64,000 nt of DNA from Sulfurimicrobium lacus (GTDB taxonomy: Bacteria > Pseudomonadota > Gammaproteobacteria > Burkholderiales > Sulfuricellaceae). The translations under genes were made by a program, and so were the position numbers. The stretch covers positions 1,967,501 to 2,031,500 of the forward strand of contig NZ_AP022853.1 in assembly GCF_011764585.1 (NCBI RefSeq). The letters are read 5' to 3'. Below, one piece after another: positions 41,576 through 51,912 of this stretch (position 1 is the stretch's first letter; each line of letters starts with the position of its first letter). The notes below the pieces were generated by a model that saw only the letters and a list, made by a program, of their open reading frames with translations, did no database searches and was not told the DNA's origin.

Positions 41576-42246
41576 ATATGCTGCAAACGGTCAGCGTCGT
41601 CTTGCGACGCGAACTCATCCTGGCCATGCGGCGACGCGGCGACGTGCTTACCGTGCTGTTCTTCTTCGTCATCGTCGCCAGTCTGTTTCCGCTCGGTGTC
41701 GGCCCTGATCCGAAATTGCTGAGTTTGATGGGGGGCGGGGTGGTTTGGGTGTCGGCCCTGTTGGCGGCAATGCTTTCATTGGGACGCATGTTTGCCAGCG
41801 ATTACGCCGATGGCACGCTGGAACAGTTGATTTTGACGCCGACGCCACCAGTTATCTGGATAACAGGTAAGATATTGGCGCATTGGCTGGTGAGCGGAGT
41901 GCCTTTGATTCTCATGGCGCCGATCCTGGGCGTGCAGTTCGGCCTGACCAGTGATGCGCTTCTTGTCTTGGTCATTTCCCTGCTTCTCGGTACGCCAGTT
42001 CTGTCCCTGATCGGTGCAATCGGGGCCGCCCTGACTCTAGGGTTGCGCGGCGGTGGCGTTTTGGTGTCGCTGCTGGTGCTCCCGCTTTATATTCCGGTGC
42101 TGATTTTTGGCGCTGGGGCGGTTGATGGGTCGATGTCAGGATTGGGCGCTGAAGCCCACTTGTCCCTGTTGGGCGGTATTCTGGTTTTGGCATTTATTTC
42201 GACGCCGTGGGCGGTATCGGCGGCATTGCGGATTTCGATTGAATGA
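41572..42246 (+). CDS. ccmB: Heme exporter permease CcmB
   Basis: The 224-residue membrane protein begins MNMLQTVSVVLRRELILAMR and has six hydrophobic segments typical of CcmB. It pairs with CcmA as the ABC transporter part of the CcmABCD complex. It overlaps ccmA and ccmC by four bases each. Confidence 0.95.
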   Translation: MNMLQTVSVVLRRELILAMRRRGDVLTVLFFFVIVASLFPLGVGPDPKLLSLMGGGVVWVSALLAAMLSLGRMFASDYADGTLEQLILTPTPPVIWITGKILAHWLVSGVPLILMAPILGVQFGLTSDALLVLVISLLLGTPVLSLIGAIGAALTLGLRGGGVLVSLLVLPLYIPVLIFGAGAVDGSMSGLGAEAHLSLLGGILVLAFISTPWAVSAALRISIE

Positions 42247-42989
42247 TAAACGGACTTAACTGGTACAAATTCGCTTCACCGGCCACTTTCTATACACTCG
42301 CGGGTCGGATGATTCCCTGGTTTTACAGCCTGGCGGCGTTGTTATGCGTAGCCGGGCTGTATATCGCTTTTTTTCTTGCGCCTACCGATTTTCAGCAGAG
42401 CGAGGCGTACCGCATCATTTTTATCCATGTTCCTGCGGCATGGATGTCGATGTTCATTTATATCGTCATGGCGGCCTGGGCGGCGATCGGGCTGGCATTC
42501 AATACGCGGCTTTCGTTCATGATGGCAAGCGCATTGGCGCCTACCGGTGCCATGCTGACGTTTGTTTCATTGTGGACGGGAGCCTTGTGGGGCAAGCCGA
42601 CCTGGGGCGCCTGGTGGGTATGGGATGCACGCCTGACTTCCGAGTTGATCCTGTTTTTCCTCTATCTCGGGTTCATGGCATTGCAGGCCGCGATTGACGA
42701 TCCCCGGAGAGCTGACCGCGCCGGCGCTTTGATTGCCCTGGTTGGGGTGGTCAACGTGCCGATCATATATTTTTCTGTCAGATGGTGGAACACTTTGCAT
42801 CAGGGCGCGTCTATCAGCATGACGAAGGCGCCGAGCATGGCTGCCATCATGCTTGAAGGGATGCTGGTAATGGCCCTGGCCGTCTGGATGTACGCCATCG
42901 CAGCAGCGTTGTCGCGGGTGCGCAGCATCATCCTGGAGCGTGAACGCAATAGCCAGTGGGTGGCGCAAATGATGGAGGCAGAAGCGTGA
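42243..42989 (+). CDS. ccmC: Heme-handling protein CcmC
   Basis: The 248-residue protein has six membrane helices and the tryptophan-rich heme-binding WWD motif (WGAWWVWDARLTSELI) flanked by conserved His residues. It loads heme onto CcmE. Overlaps ccmB and ccmD. Confidence 0.95.
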   Translation: MINGLNWYKFASPATFYTLAGRMIPWFYSLAALLCVAGLYIAFFLAPTDFQQSEAYRIIFIHVPAAWMSMFIYIVMAAWAAIGLAFNTRLSFMMASALAPTGAMLTFVSLWTGALWGKPTWGAWWVWDARLTSELILFFLYLGFMALQAAIDDPRRADRAGALIALVGVVNVPIIYFSVRWWNTLHQGASISMTKAPSMAAIMLEGMLVMALAVWMYAIAAALSRVRSIILERERNSQWVAQMMEAEA

Positions 42990-43180
42990 ACTGGAATAGC
43001 TGGTCGGAATTTTTCCACATGGGAGGCTACGCCTTCTATGTATGGGGCTCATATGCGGTAACTGCCGTTCTGATTGCTGGAGAAATACTTTTTTTGCGCG
43101 CGCATCGGCGCAAGGCGCTGGAACTGGCGCGGCGTACGGTGAAATATGGCAAGGTGGAAAATAATGAAGAAACGGCATAG
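42986..43180 (+). CDS. ccmD: CcmD small membrane protein
   Basis: The 64-residue product from a GTG start overlapping the ccmC stop has the usual CcmD pattern [17 protein letters not shown], one membrane helix and a basic cytoplasmic tail. It stabilises the CcmABCD complex. The ccmE start lies within its 3' end. Confidence 0.9.
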   Translation: MNWNSWSEFFHMGGYAFYVWGSYAVTAVLIAGEILFLRAHRRKALELARRTVKYGKVENNEETA

Positions 43181-43625
43181 AAATCTTTTGTTGATCGCTG
43201 TGGTAGTGGTGGCACTAGGCGTGGTTGCCGCGCTGGTGCTCAACGCTTTTCGCAGCAATCTGGTGTTCTTCTTTTCGCCGACTCAGGTTGTCAATGGAGA
43301 ATCGCCGCACGAGCGCACCTTCCGTATCGGCGGATTAGTCGAAAAGGGAAGCTTGTCCCGCGAGGCGGACGGTGTGACGGCGCATTTTCGTGTTACCGAT
43401 ACCGTGAAAACGATCCCCGTGACCTATAAAGGTCTTCTTCCCGACTTGTTCAAGGAAGGGAAGGGCGTCGTCGCGGAAGGCCGATTGAGCAGCAGCGGCG
43501 AGTTCGTGGCCAGTCAGGTGCTCGCCAAGCACGACGAGAACTACATGCCGCCCGAAGCTGCCAGCGCCTTGGAACAGGCGCAAAAAGCCCAGAAAACGCT
43601 AGTGCCACCACAAGGAAAACAATGA
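43164..43625 (+). CDS. ccmE: Heme chaperone CcmE
   Basis: The 153-residue protein starts [19 protein letters not shown] (signal anchor) and has the OB-fold body with the covalent heme-binding His in [12 protein letters not shown]. It carries heme from CcmC to CcmF. It overlaps ccmD by 17 bases and ccmF by four. Confidence 0.95.
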   Translation: MKKRHRNLLLIAVVVVALGVVAALVLNAFRSNLVFFFSPTQVVNGESPHERTFRIGGLVEKGSLSREADGVTAHFRVTDTVKTIPVTYKGLLPDLFKEGKGVVAEGRLSSSGEFVASQVLAKHDENYMPPEAASALEQAQKAQKTLVPPQGKQ

Positions 43626-45550
43626 TTCCAGAACTCGGAAATTTCGCCTTAATCGTGGCGCTGCTCCTGGCGCTGATCCAAAGTATCCTTCCGCTGGCGG
43701 GAGCCGCACGCAACATCCCTTCATGGATGGCCGTTGCACGGCCGGCAGCACGCGCCCAGTCATTGTTCGTTGCGATCGCCTTCGGATGCCTTGCCTATTC
43801 ATTCCTGACCAACGATTTTTCGGTCATCAACGTGACGCAGCACTCATACTCCAAGCTGCCGCCGGTTTATCGCTTCACCGCCACCTGGGGCTCGCATGAA
43901 GGCTCGCTGCTGCTGTGGACGCTGATTCTCGGTTTGTGGACATTCGCGGTGACCATGTTCAGCAGGCACCTGCCTCAAGACATGGTGGCACGCGTGATCG
44001 GGGTGATGGGCTTGGTCAGTTGCGGTCTGTTGCTGTTCATGCTGCTGACTTCCAACCCATTCCTGCGCATGCCGATGGCCCTGGACGGTTCCGATCTCAA
44101 CCCCTTGCTGCAGGATCCGGGCATGGTGGTTCACCCGCCCATTCTCTATATGGGTTATGTCGGATTTTCCGTGGCATTCGCCTTCGCGCTGGCCGCGTTG
44201 ATTTCCGGCAAGCTGGACGCGAGCTGGGCGCGCTGGTCGCGTCCATGGACAACTGCAGCCTGGTCGTTCCTGACGCTGGGTATCATGATGGGCAGCTGGT
44301 GGGCCTATTACGAACTTGGCTGGGGCGGCTGGTGGTTTTGGGACCCGACCGAGAACGCTTCATTGATGCCATGGCTGGTGGGGACGGCGCTGATCCATTC
44401 CCTGGCAGTGACCGAGAAGCGCGGCAGCTTCAAGGCCTGGACCGTGTTGCTCGCAATCGCGGCTTTTTCGCTGAGTTTGCTCGGTACTTTTCTGGTGCGC
44501 TCCGGCGTGCTGTCGTCGGTGCATTCGTTCGCCAGCGATCCGGCGCGCGGGTTGTTCATTCTTGCCTTCCTCGCCGTGGTGATCGGTGGTTCGCTGCTGC
44601 TGTTTGCCTTCCGCGCGTCGCAGGTCGGGCTGGGTGGTCGCTTCGCGCTGGTGTCGCGTGAATCCTTCCTGATGGCCAACAACATCCTGCTGCTGACGGC
44701 CTGCGGATCGGTTCTGCTAGGTACGCTTTACCCGCTGTTCATCGACGCACTTGGCATGGGCAAGATTTCGGTTGGTCCGCCGTACTTCAATAGCGTATTC
44801 GTGCCGCTGGTACTGCCTTTGCTGTTCCTGGTCGGCGTCGGCCCGCTGTCGCGCTGGAAGCAGGCAAGCGTCCCCGAACTGGCTTCGCGCCTGAAATGGG
44901 GTTTTGCGGCGAGCGTGGTGGTGGCACTGCTGTTGCCATTCAGCATGGGGGCATGGAAGCCCATGGTTTCTGTGGGCTATCTGTCAGCGCTATGGATCGC
45001 CTTTACCGTCGCTATCGCAGTGCAAGGCCGTTTGCGCTCTGGCGCGGGTTGGTCGGCCAATTTCTACGGCATGAACCTGGCTCACCTTGGTGTCGCGGTC
45101 ACGGTAATCGGCGTCACCATGGTGTCGGCCTACGAGACCGAGCGCAACGTGCGCATGAATGTGGGAGATACCGTGACCATGAAGGGGTATACCTTCCTTT
45201 TCAAGGGTGCGCAGGATATGGATGGCCCCAATTACAAGGCGGCGCGCGGCACCCTGGAGGTGAGCCGGGACGGCAAGCCTGTCACAACGCTTTACCCGGA
45301 AAAGCGCACTTATGTCGCGTCCGGCATGCCTTTTACCGAGTCGGCGATTGACTACGGGCTTACGCGCGACCTGTATACCGCGATGGGAGAGCCTCTGGAT
45401 GGCGGTGCATGGAGCGTGCGCCTGTTCCATAAGCCATTCGTGGTGTGGATCTGGATCGGGGCCGTATTGATGGCACTGGGCGGTGTCGTGGCCATCACCG
45501 ACCGGCGCTACCGCGCGGCGGCACGCAAAGCGGGGAGGGCTGCGGCATGA
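43622..45550 (+). CDS. ccmF: Cytochrome c heme lyase CcmF
   Basis: The 642-residue protein has many membrane helices and the WWD motif ([18 protein letters not shown]). It ligates heme to CxxCH sites together with CcmH/CcmI. Length is usual for CcmF. Overlaps ccmE and ccmG by four bases. Confidence 0.96.
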   Translation: MIPELGNFALIVALLLALIQSILPLAGAARNIPSWMAVARPAARAQSLFVAIAFGCLAYSFLTNDFSVINVTQHSYSKLPPVYRFTATWGSHEGSLLLWTLILGLWTFAVTMFSRHLPQDMVARVIGVMGLVSCGLLLFMLLTSNPFLRMPMALDGSDLNPLLQDPGMVVHPPILYMGYVGFSVAFAFALAALISGKLDASWARWSRPWTTAAWSFLTLGIMMGSWWAYYELGWGGWWFWDPTENASLMPWLVGTALIHSLAVTEKRGSFKAWTVLLAIAAFSLSLLGTFLVRSGVLSSVHSFASDPARGLFILAFLAVVIGGSLLLFAFRASQVGLGGRFALVSRESFLMANNILLLTACGSVLLGTLYPLFIDALGMGKISVGPPYFNSVFVPLVLPLLFLVGVGPLSRWKQASVPELASRLKWGFAASVVVALLLPFSMGAWKPMVSVGYLSALWIAFTVAIAVQGRLRSGAGWSANFYGMNLAHLGVAVTVIGVTMVSAYETERNVRMNVGDTVTMKGYTFLFKGAQDMDGPNYKAARGTLEVSRDGKPVTTLYPEKRTYVASGMPFTESAIDYGLTRDLYTAMGEPLDGGAWSVRLFHKPFVVWIWIGAVLMALGGVVAITDRRYRAAARKAGRAAA

Positions 45551-46071
45551 AGCGTTTCCTGATTCCATTGGGGATTTTCATCGTGCTGGTAGGCTTCCTC
45601 GCCGTCGGCCTCAAGCTCGACCCGCGGGAAGTTCCATCGCCGCTGATCGGCAAGCCGGCGCCTGATTTCAACCTTCCCCTGCTGTCCGATCCGGCGAAGC
45701 ATTTGAGCCCGGCAGATCTGCGCGGCAAGGTCTGGCTGTTCAATGTTTGGGCGTCATGGTGCGCTTCCTGCCGGCAGGAGCATGAAACGCTGCTCGAACT
45801 GTCGAGGCAGGGCGGCTTGCCAATCTATGGCATGGACTACAAGGACCAGCCCGCAGATGCTCAGACCGTGCTGAACAGCATGGGCAATCCTTATGTGGAA
45901 ACCGTCGTGGACCTCGATGGCCGGGCGGGCATCAACTACGGAGTCTATGGCGTGCCGGAAACCTACCTCATCGACAAGAATGGCATCATCCGCTACAAGC
46001 TCACGGGGCCGCTGACCCGTGAGGGACTGGACAAGAAAATCTTCCCCCTGGTGAAGGAATTGCAGAAATGA
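45547..46071 (+). CDS. ccmG: Thiol:disulfide oxidoreductase CcmG (DsbE)
   Basis: The 174-residue protein has an N-terminal membrane anchor and a thioredoxin domain with WASWCASC as the active site and the CcmG-type GVYGVPETYLID region with cis-Pro. It keeps apocytochrome cysteines reduced. Start ATG overlaps the ccmF stop. Confidence 0.94.
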   Translation: MKRFLIPLGIFIVLVGFLAVGLKLDPREVPSPLIGKPAPDFNLPLLSDPAKHLSPADLRGKVWLFNVWASWCASCRQEHETLLELSRQGGLPIYGMDYKDQPADAQTVLNSMGNPYVETVVDLDGRAGINYGVYGVPETYLIDKNGIIRYKLTGPLTREGLDKKIFPLVKELQK

Positions 46072-46529
46072 GACTTCTGACAATTTTGCTCGCGCTTTTG
46101 CTCCCCCTTTCCGTCATGGCTGGCGAAGCTAAACCGGTTGCTGAAGACCCCGTGCTGGAGCAGCGCATGATCGCGCTGTCTGAAGATCTGCGCTGTCTGG
46201 TATGCCAGAACGAATCGTTGGCCGGATCGCGCGCGGACTTGGCCCAGGATTTGCGCCAGGAAATACGCGAACAGATGCGGGCCGGCAAAAGCGATAAAGA
46301 AGTGATTACGTATCTTACACAGCGCTATGGGGATTTCGTCCTTTACAAGCCGCCGCTCAAACCGCTGACCTGGTTGCTGTGGTTTGGCCCGTTCGCGCTG
46401 CTGATCGGCGCTGCTGGCGGTTTTTATGCTTACCTCAAGCGTCGCACGAGCCGCCTTGCCGACGAATCCCTATCCGAAGAAGAGAAGAAACGTGTGGCCG
46501 CTCTTCTTGCTAACGACGGAAACGAATAA
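46068..46529 (+). CDS. ccmH: CcmH apocytochrome reductase subunit
   Basis: The 153-residue protein has a signal peptide, the redox motif LRCLVCQNESLAGS and one C-terminal membrane helix (WLLWFGPFALLIGAAGGFYA). It acts with CcmG and CcmI in presenting apocytochromes. Overlaps ccmG by four bases; its final base is the first of ccmI. Confidence 0.94.
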   Translation: MRLLTILLALLLPLSVMAGEAKPVAEDPVLEQRMIALSEDLRCLVCQNESLAGSRADLAQDLRQEIREQMRAGKSDKEVITYLTQRYGDFVLYKPPLKPLTWLLWFGPFALLIGAAGGFYAYLKRRTSRLADESLSEEEKKRVAALLANDGNE

Positions 46530-47812
46530 TGACCAATTTCTGGACCATTTCGCTGTTCTGGATTTTCTTTCTTGTTTTTATCGCCGTGGCACTGGCATTT
46601 GTTTTGCCGCCGCTGCTGCGCCGTAACGTCGCTGTTGCCAGAGTGGACCGCAAGGCGCTTAACGTTGCCATCTATCACGATCAAATGGATGAGTTGAAAG
46701 CCGATCTCGACAGCGGCGAACTGGACGCGTCGCAATATGAGGATGCCCGACGCGAAATCGAAAAACGGCTGAGTGAAGACGTGCCGGCTGAAACCGGTCC
46801 TGCCCCATCTTCTCCATCGGCTCGTTGGCCAGGATACGTGGTGGCCGGCGCGCTTCCGGTACTCGCGATTGCCTTGTACGCATACCTGGGCAACCCGAGC
46901 GCGCTGCTGACCTCAAGTGAGGCTGCCGCACCCGAGATGCAGCAAGGCCAGCACGAGGTAGCCCCGATGATCGCGACGTTGGAGGCCAAGCTTAAAAAGA
47001 ATCCGGACGATGCTGCCGGCTGGTATATGTTGGCGCGCAGCTATGGTGCGACGGGACGCTTCGCCGACGCAGCGCAGGCTTTTTCAAAAATTGCCGAGTT
47101 GGTTCCCGATAATTCCAGCGTGCTTGCGGATTACGCCGACGCACTCGCCATGGCGCAGGGCGGGAATTTACAGGGTAAACCGCTTGACCTGATCAACCGT
47201 GCCCTGAAGCTCAACGAGCAGGACGAGAAAGCCTTGAACCTTGCTGGAACTGCTGCCTATCAGGAGAAGAAGTTTGCCCTGGCGGCCGAATACTGGCGCC
47301 GATTGCTGAAAGTCATTCCGCCCGACAGCGACGCATCGAGAGAGGTTGCCTCGGCGATTGCTGAGGCCGAAAAGGCCAGCGGTGGAGCTCCCGCTTTGGA
47401 TAACCTGTCCAGCTTCGATGGGAAAAACAGTAGTGAAGAGAATGTCAGTAAGCCTTTGACTAGTTCGTCGGTAAGCGTTTCCGGCACTGTGTCAATAAGC
47501 AAGGAGTTGGCCGGCAATCTGGATCCTGCCGATACGGTATTCATCTTTGCGCAACTGCCGCAAGGCCCGAAAATGCCCTTGGCGGGTGTGAAAATTACCG
47601 TTAAACAGCTTCCTTATCACTTCACGCTGGATGATTCTGTTGCGATGATGCCGAACAACAAGCTATCGGACCATCCTGAAGTGATAATCAATGCGCGAGT
47701 TTCAAAGTCTGGCCAGCCCATGGCCCAGAGCGGTGACTTGCAGGGGAAGGTCGGCCCCGTCAAGCTGGGACAGAAAGACGTGAAGATCACCATCGATTCA
47801 CGGGTGCCCTGA
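46529..47812 (+). CDS. ccmI: CcmI apocytochrome chaperone
   Basis: The 427-residue protein has two N-terminal membrane helices flanking a cytoplasmic loop, then a TPR domain (about residues 145-280: NPDDAAGWYMLARSYGATGR, DEKALNLAGTAAYQEKKFAL). The C-terminal periplasmic part (about residues 310-427) is the CycH-type domain. It binds apocytochromes for the CcmF/H lyase. Last gene of the operon. Confidence 0.92.
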   Translation: MTNFWTISLFWIFFLVFIAVALAFVLPPLLRRNVAVARVDRKALNVAIYHDQMDELKADLDSGELDASQYEDARREIEKRLSEDVPAETGPAPSSPSARWPGYVVAGALPVLAIALYAYLGNPSALLTSSEAAAPEMQQGQHEVAPMIATLEAKLKKNPDDAAGWYMLARSYGATGRFADAAQAFSKIAELVPDNSSVLADYADALAMAQGGNLQGKPLDLINRALKLNEQDEKALNLAGTAAYQEKKFALAAEYWRRLLKVIPPDSDASREVASAIAEAEKASGGAPALDNLSSFDGKNSSEENVSKPLTSSSVSVSGTVSISKELAGNLDPADTVFIFAQLPQGPKMPLAGVKITVKQLPYHFTLDDSVAMMPNNKLSDHPEVIINARVSKSGQPMAQSGDLQGKVGPVKLGQKDVKITIDSRVP

Positions 47813-47824
47813 ATCAAGGCACCC
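47802..47824. terminator. Hairpin at the end of the ccm operon
   Basis: GGGTGCC / GGCACCC with a nine-base loop overlapping the ccmI stop. No T tract follows directly, so termination strength is unclear. It could serve both ccmI and the convergent 47872 gene. Confidence 0.55.
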
Positions 47825-47871
47825 TGATATTCAGGCGGGGTGTTTTTGATAGCGCTTGCGTGAAGCAGCCA

Positions 47872-48144
47872 TCAATCTCCCAGGTGGTGTGTCTCTTCTC
47901 CCGGTAATCCGGTATCGGGGTCGATCCAGTCGGCAATGCCAAGCTCCGCCTCCGCTTCTTCGAGCGTTTCACCCGGCTCGTAGTCCGAGTCGTCGTTGTA
48001 TTCCATGTCGTGAATGGCATCGAGTAGGGAGGGGAAAGGGCCAAACATCTTGTCGATGGTTTTGTCCTGCCAGAAAAACCCGTCCGGACGCTCGATAATG
48101 CGGGTTCGGTCGTATTCGGTAGGGGCGGGGATGCGCTCGGCCAT
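47872..48144 (-). CDS. Small acidic conserved protein
   Basis: The 90-residue product (MAERIPAPTEYDRTRIIERP...) is acidic, with DGFFWQDKTIDKMFGPFPSL and WIDPDTGLPGEETH as its most ordered parts. It resembles short uncharacterised proteins found in many Betaproteobacteria. An AGGAGG ribosome site precedes the ATG. Convergent to ccmI. Function unknown. Confidence 0.75.
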   Translation of the reverse strand: MAERIPAPTEYDRTRIIERPDGFFWQDKTIDKMFGPFPSLLDAIHDMEYNDDSDYEPGETLEEAEAELGIADWIDPDTGLPGEETHHLGD

Positions 48145-48309
48145 GTTGATACCTCCTCTGTATGGAACATATCTCCAGGAAATTATAGTCCCAAATTTGC
48201 GCCCGCGTACTAGCAGTATTTAGGTTAAACTAATTTGACTTAACCTTATCGCTACCGGCTGTTGGGGAGGATTCGCCTCGAATGCCTGCATTCAGCAAGC
48301 CCTGAAAAT

Positions 48310-49320
48310 ATGTCGCTCAAAAACCTCCTGATCGCCCTGATTCTGACGTTGTCGGCAGAGTTGCTTTGGCGGCAACCTTTGGCGGATGCCACGTCTTTTT
48401 CCGAACGTCCCGATGTCCAGCAATTTGTGGCGGAAATGGCGAACAAGCATGGTTTTGACATGGATAGCTTGACCAGCCTGTTCGCGCACATCACGCCGCG
48501 TCCCGGCGTCGCGAAAACCATGACCGGGCAGGTGGTCAAGCCGCCTTCCTGGACCCGTTATCGCAGCAATTTCGTGAATTCATGGCGTATTACCCACGGC
48601 GTCAGCTTCTGGAGCGAAAATGCCGAGAGTTTGATGCGCGCGCGGCATATCTACGGCGTGCCAGAGGAGGTGATCGTAGCCATTCTCGGCGTGGAAACTC
48701 GCTATGGTAGCTACCCCTTGCCATACCCGGTACTCGATACTCTGGCAACGCTAGCATTCGATTATCCGCGTCGCGGCGAATTTTTTCGCGGGGAGTTGGA
48801 GCAGTACCTGCTGTTGATGCGTGAAGAAGGACGGGACCCGCTGTCGGTGCGGGGGTCTTTTGCCGGAGCGATGGGGATTCCGCAGTTCATGCCCAGCAGT
48901 TACCGCAGCTATGCGGTGGATTTCGACGGCGACGGTCACCGTGATTTATGGGACAGCACTGCTGACGCCATCGGCAGCGTCGCCAATTATCTCAAGACTT
49001 ATGGCTGGGAGAGCGACCAGCCGATCGCCGTGCGCGCCTACCTTCAGGCGGACACGGCTAGCGATCTGCTTACCGGGTCACTGAAGCCAGGTTTCAGCAT
49101 CGAGCAACTGGAGGCGCGCGGCGTCAAGCCAGACGAGTCTTTGGCGCCTTCGACGCAGGCTGCACTGCTGGCTGTGGATGTGGAGGACGGCCGGGAATAT
49201 TGGCTCGGGATGAACAATTTTTACGTCATTACGCGTTATAACCGTAACCTGTTTTATGCCTTGGCAGTTTATCAGTTGAGCAATGAAATCAAGCTTGCGC
49301 GCATGGTGTCGCTCAATTAA
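48310..49320 (+). CDS. mltB: Lytic murein transglycosylase B
   Basis: The 336-residue protein has a signal sequence (MSLKNLLIALILTLSAELLW) and MltB family blocks: VAILGVETRYGSYPLPY with the catalytic Glu, FAGAMGIPQFMPSSYRSYAV, FDGDGHRDLWDSTADAIGSV. It cleaves peptidoglycan glycosidic bonds, leaving 1,6-anhydro ends. No lipobox is seen, so it may be soluble. ATG 48310 is taken because the signal sequence starts there. Confidence 0.9.
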   Translation: MSLKNLLIALILTLSAELLWRQPLADATSFSERPDVQQFVAEMANKHGFDMDSLTSLFAHITPRPGVAKTMTGQVVKPPSWTRYRSNFVNSWRITHGVSFWSENAESLMRARHIYGVPEEVIVAILGVETRYGSYPLPYPVLDTLATLAFDYPRRGEFFRGELEQYLLLMREEGRDPLSVRGSFAGAMGIPQFMPSSYRSYAVDFDGDGHRDLWDSTADAIGSVANYLKTYGWESDQPIAVRAYLQADTASDLLTGSLKPGFSIEQLEARGVKPDESLAPSTQAALLAVDVEDGREYWLGMNNFYVITRYNRNLFYALAVYQLSNEIKLARMVSLN

Positions 49321-49330
49321 CGGAATTCAC

Positions 49331-50794
49331 ATGATGCTTAAAATATTCGTTTATGGATGCGTACTGCTTGTTTCCATGGTCATGGTCCCGATTCGGGCTG
49401 CTTCCGGTATGGAAGTCGCTAAAGAGGAAATACTCAGTTCCCTCAAGGATCAGCAGGAAGTGGCAGTCACCATCTATAACGAGAATCTTGCCTTGGTGAA
49501 GGATCAGCGGCGGGTCGCCCTGGAGCGGGGAAAAAACCGTTTGGCCTGGCGCGACGTAAGCGCGCGCATCATGCCCGAAACGGCCTTGCTGCGCAGTCTG
49601 GGCGGTGGCGATGGCGATGGCGTGGTGTTGCTGGAGCAGAACTTCGATTTCGATTTGCTTACGCCGCAGAAGCTGCTGGATAAATATGTAGGTCAAAAAG
49701 TAACGGTCATCAAGACTAACCCCGCTACCGGGGCAGAAAGCAGCGAGTTCGCCACGGTTCTCAGCACCAATGCCGGTGTGGTGCTGAAATTCGCCGACCG
49801 CATCGAAACCGGCGCCCCCGGCCGCATCGTCTTTAAAGCAGTGCCGGATAACCTGCGAGATCGACCGACTCTGGTGATTACTCTGCACAGTTCAGGCGCT
49901 GGACAGCAGCCGATGGAGTTGAGCTATCTTACGGGCGGTTTGTCGTGGCGTGCCGATTATGTCGCGGAACTGAGCCCCAAAGACGACCAGCTTGATCTCA
50001 ACGGCTGGGTTACGCTGACCAATGTCAGCGGCACCAGTTATCCTGACGCAAAATTGCAGTTGGTGGCCGGTGATGTCAACCGGGTGCGGCACGAGATGGA
50101 TTTTGCCCAGGACGGTCGGGTGATGAAAGCGATGCCCATGGCGGCGCCTGCGATGGCCGAGGAAGGCTTGTTCGAATATCACCTTTATTCCCTTGAGCGT
50201 CCCACCACGATTGCCGAGCAGCAGACCAAGCAGGTCGCCTTGCTTTCCGCACAGCATGTTCCGACCCGCAAGGAACTGCTGCTGCAGGGGCGCGATTATT
50301 ACTATCGCAGCAGCTACGGCGATCTGGGGCAAAAAATGAAGGTCGGCGTGTACGTCGAATTCGAGAACAAGGCCAATGGACTGGGTGTGCCCCTGCCCAA
50401 GGGCGTGATCCGGGTTTACAAGAAAGATTCGAAAGGAAGCGCCCAGTTCGTCGGCGAAGACCGCATCGACCATACGCCGCGCAACGAAAAAGTGCGCCTG
50501 AAACTGGGCGAGGCCTTCGACGTCACGGCCGACAAGAAGCAGACTGATTTCCAGAAGGTTGGTGGGAGCGGACGCTATAACTATATTTTCGAGAGCGCTT
50601 ACCAGATCGAGTTGAAGAATGCCAAGGACGAGGCGGTTATGGTAAAAGTGATGGAACCTGTTCCTGGCGACTGGGAAATTCTGAGCGAAAGCCAAGTGCA
50701 CAAGAAGGAAGCCAGCAATACCGTGGTATGGCAGGTGACGGTTCCACCCGGAGGCCGCTCCATCCTGAATTACCGGGTGAAAGTACGGCTGTAA
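49331..50794 (+). CDS. DUF4139 domain protein, exported
   Basis: The 487-residue protein has an N-terminal signal (MMLKIFVYGCVLLVSMVMV) and matches the DUF4139 family (QEVAVTIYNENLALVKDQRR, MELSYLTGGLSWRADYVAEL, NYRVKVRL at the end). Family members are predicted periplasmic, beta-rich and of unknown function. It begins ten bases after mltB and ends directly before the cyclase gene. Confidence 0.82.
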   Translation: MMLKIFVYGCVLLVSMVMVPIRAASGMEVAKEEILSSLKDQQEVAVTIYNENLALVKDQRRVALERGKNRLAWRDVSARIMPETALLRSLGGGDGDGVVLLEQNFDFDLLTPQKLLDKYVGQKVTVIKTNPATGAESSEFATVLSTNAGVVLKFADRIETGAPGRIVFKAVPDNLRDRPTLVITLHSSGAGQQPMELSYLTGGLSWRADYVAELSPKDDQLDLNGWVTLTNVSGTSYPDAKLQLVAGDVNRVRHEMDFAQDGRVMKAMPMAAPAMAEEGLFEYHLYSLERPTTIAEQQTKQVALLSAQHVPTRKELLLQGRDYYYRSSYGDLGQKMKVGVYVEFENKANGLGVPLPKGVIRVYKKDSKGSAQFVGEDRIDHTPRNEKVRLKLGEAFDVTADKKQTDFQKVGGSGRYNYIFESAYQIELKNAKDEAVMVKVMEPVPGDWEILSESQVHKKEASNTVVWQVTVPPGGRSILNYRVKVRL

Positions 50795-51868
50795 ATGAGG
50801 CGCAATGTGGAGAAAATCTCGCCAGCCGCCATTCTGGAATCGGTTATCCACATAACGCGAAACTCGGACCGCAACGTGCTGATCAAGGGCATGGTCAGCA
50901 CGCTGCGCGAGATGTTCGATGCAGAACAGGCATCTCTATATTGGCTAAAGCCTGCACCGGAGGGTAGCGAAGTCTGGCTGCTGGTTAGCGCAAGCCGCAG
51001 CGGCGGCGTGGCGGAATATCAAAACATCAAGCCGTTTGCGCTCGCCGATAATCCGGCTTTCATGCGCTGCGTCGAAACTCGCCGCTGCTTCTCTATTCCG
51101 GCGCAACAACAGACCGGGAAAATTCGCCATATTCATCCCATCCTCAGTCGCGATGGAGTAATGGGACTGCTCGAAGTCGTCGGCAATGAGCACGCCGATG
51201 GCGACGTCAGAATGATTAAAGGCTTCCTCCAGGTTTTTAGTAATTACGTTCAAATCATAGATGAAAGCGAGCGCGATACCCTGACGGGTTTGCTGAATCG
51301 GCGCACTTTCGACAAGAATATCGGCAGGATGTTGTCCGAGTCACGCCAGGCCGGGGATGAAAGCGCCAGCAGTGACGAGACAAATTCCCCGCGCCGCCGC
51401 GGGGGTGCAAGGGCCGAAAGCCGCTGGCTTGCAGTGCTTGATATCGATCATTTCAAACGTATCAACGACAAGTTCGGCCATCTCTATGGCGACGAGGTGC
51501 TGTTACTGCTGGCGGGGATCATGCGACGTTCTTTCCGGAACAACGACAATCTGTTTCGCTTCGGTGGTGAAGAGTTCGTCGTGGCGCTTGAGCCAACGGA
51601 TGCCGATGGTGCACGCGCTGTTCTTGAACGTTTTCGCCAGTCGGTGGAGAGCTACGAATTTCCCCAGGTCGGCGAGGTGACCATCAGCATCGGATATGTC
51701 AGGATCGGCAGCCAGGATGCGCCAGCAACGGTGGTCGGACACGCCGATGAAGCACTCTATTATGCCAAGCACCACGGCCGCAACCAGGTGCGTTCCTACG
51801 AAATGCTGGTAGAGGCGCACAAGATCGCCACCTCGGCTTTAAATGTGGATGTAGAGTTGTTCGAGTAG
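50795..51868 (+). CDS. GAF-GGDEF diguanylate cyclase
   Basis: The 357-residue protein has an N-terminal GAF-like domain (residues about 15-155) and a GGDEF domain with the signature FGGEEF and the Mg-binding LDIDHFKRINDKFGH. A low-complexity insert (about residues 190-210, Ser/Asp/Arg-rich) separates DTLTGLLNRRTF from the core. The intact signature predicts c-di-GMP synthesis. No RxxD inhibitory site is evident before the signature. It follows the DUF4139 stop without a gap. Confidence 0.88.
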   Translation: MRRNVEKISPAAILESVIHITRNSDRNVLIKGMVSTLREMFDAEQASLYWLKPAPEGSEVWLLVSASRSGGVAEYQNIKPFALADNPAFMRCVETRRCFSIPAQQQTGKIRHIHPILSRDGVMGLLEVVGNEHADGDVRMIKGFLQVFSNYVQIIDESERDTLTGLLNRRTFDKNIGRMLSESRQAGDESASSDETNSPRRRGGARAESRWLAVLDIDHFKRINDKFGHLYGDEVLLLLAGIMRRSFRNNDNLFRFGGEEFVVALEPTDADGARAVLERFRQSVESYEFPQVGEVTISIGYVRIGSQDAPATVVGHADEALYYAKHHGRNQVRSYEMLVEAHKIATSALNVDVELFE

Positions 51869-51912
51869 TAGCCTCGATATTACGTCCGTGCAGGGCAGTG
51901 AATAATGTCGAG

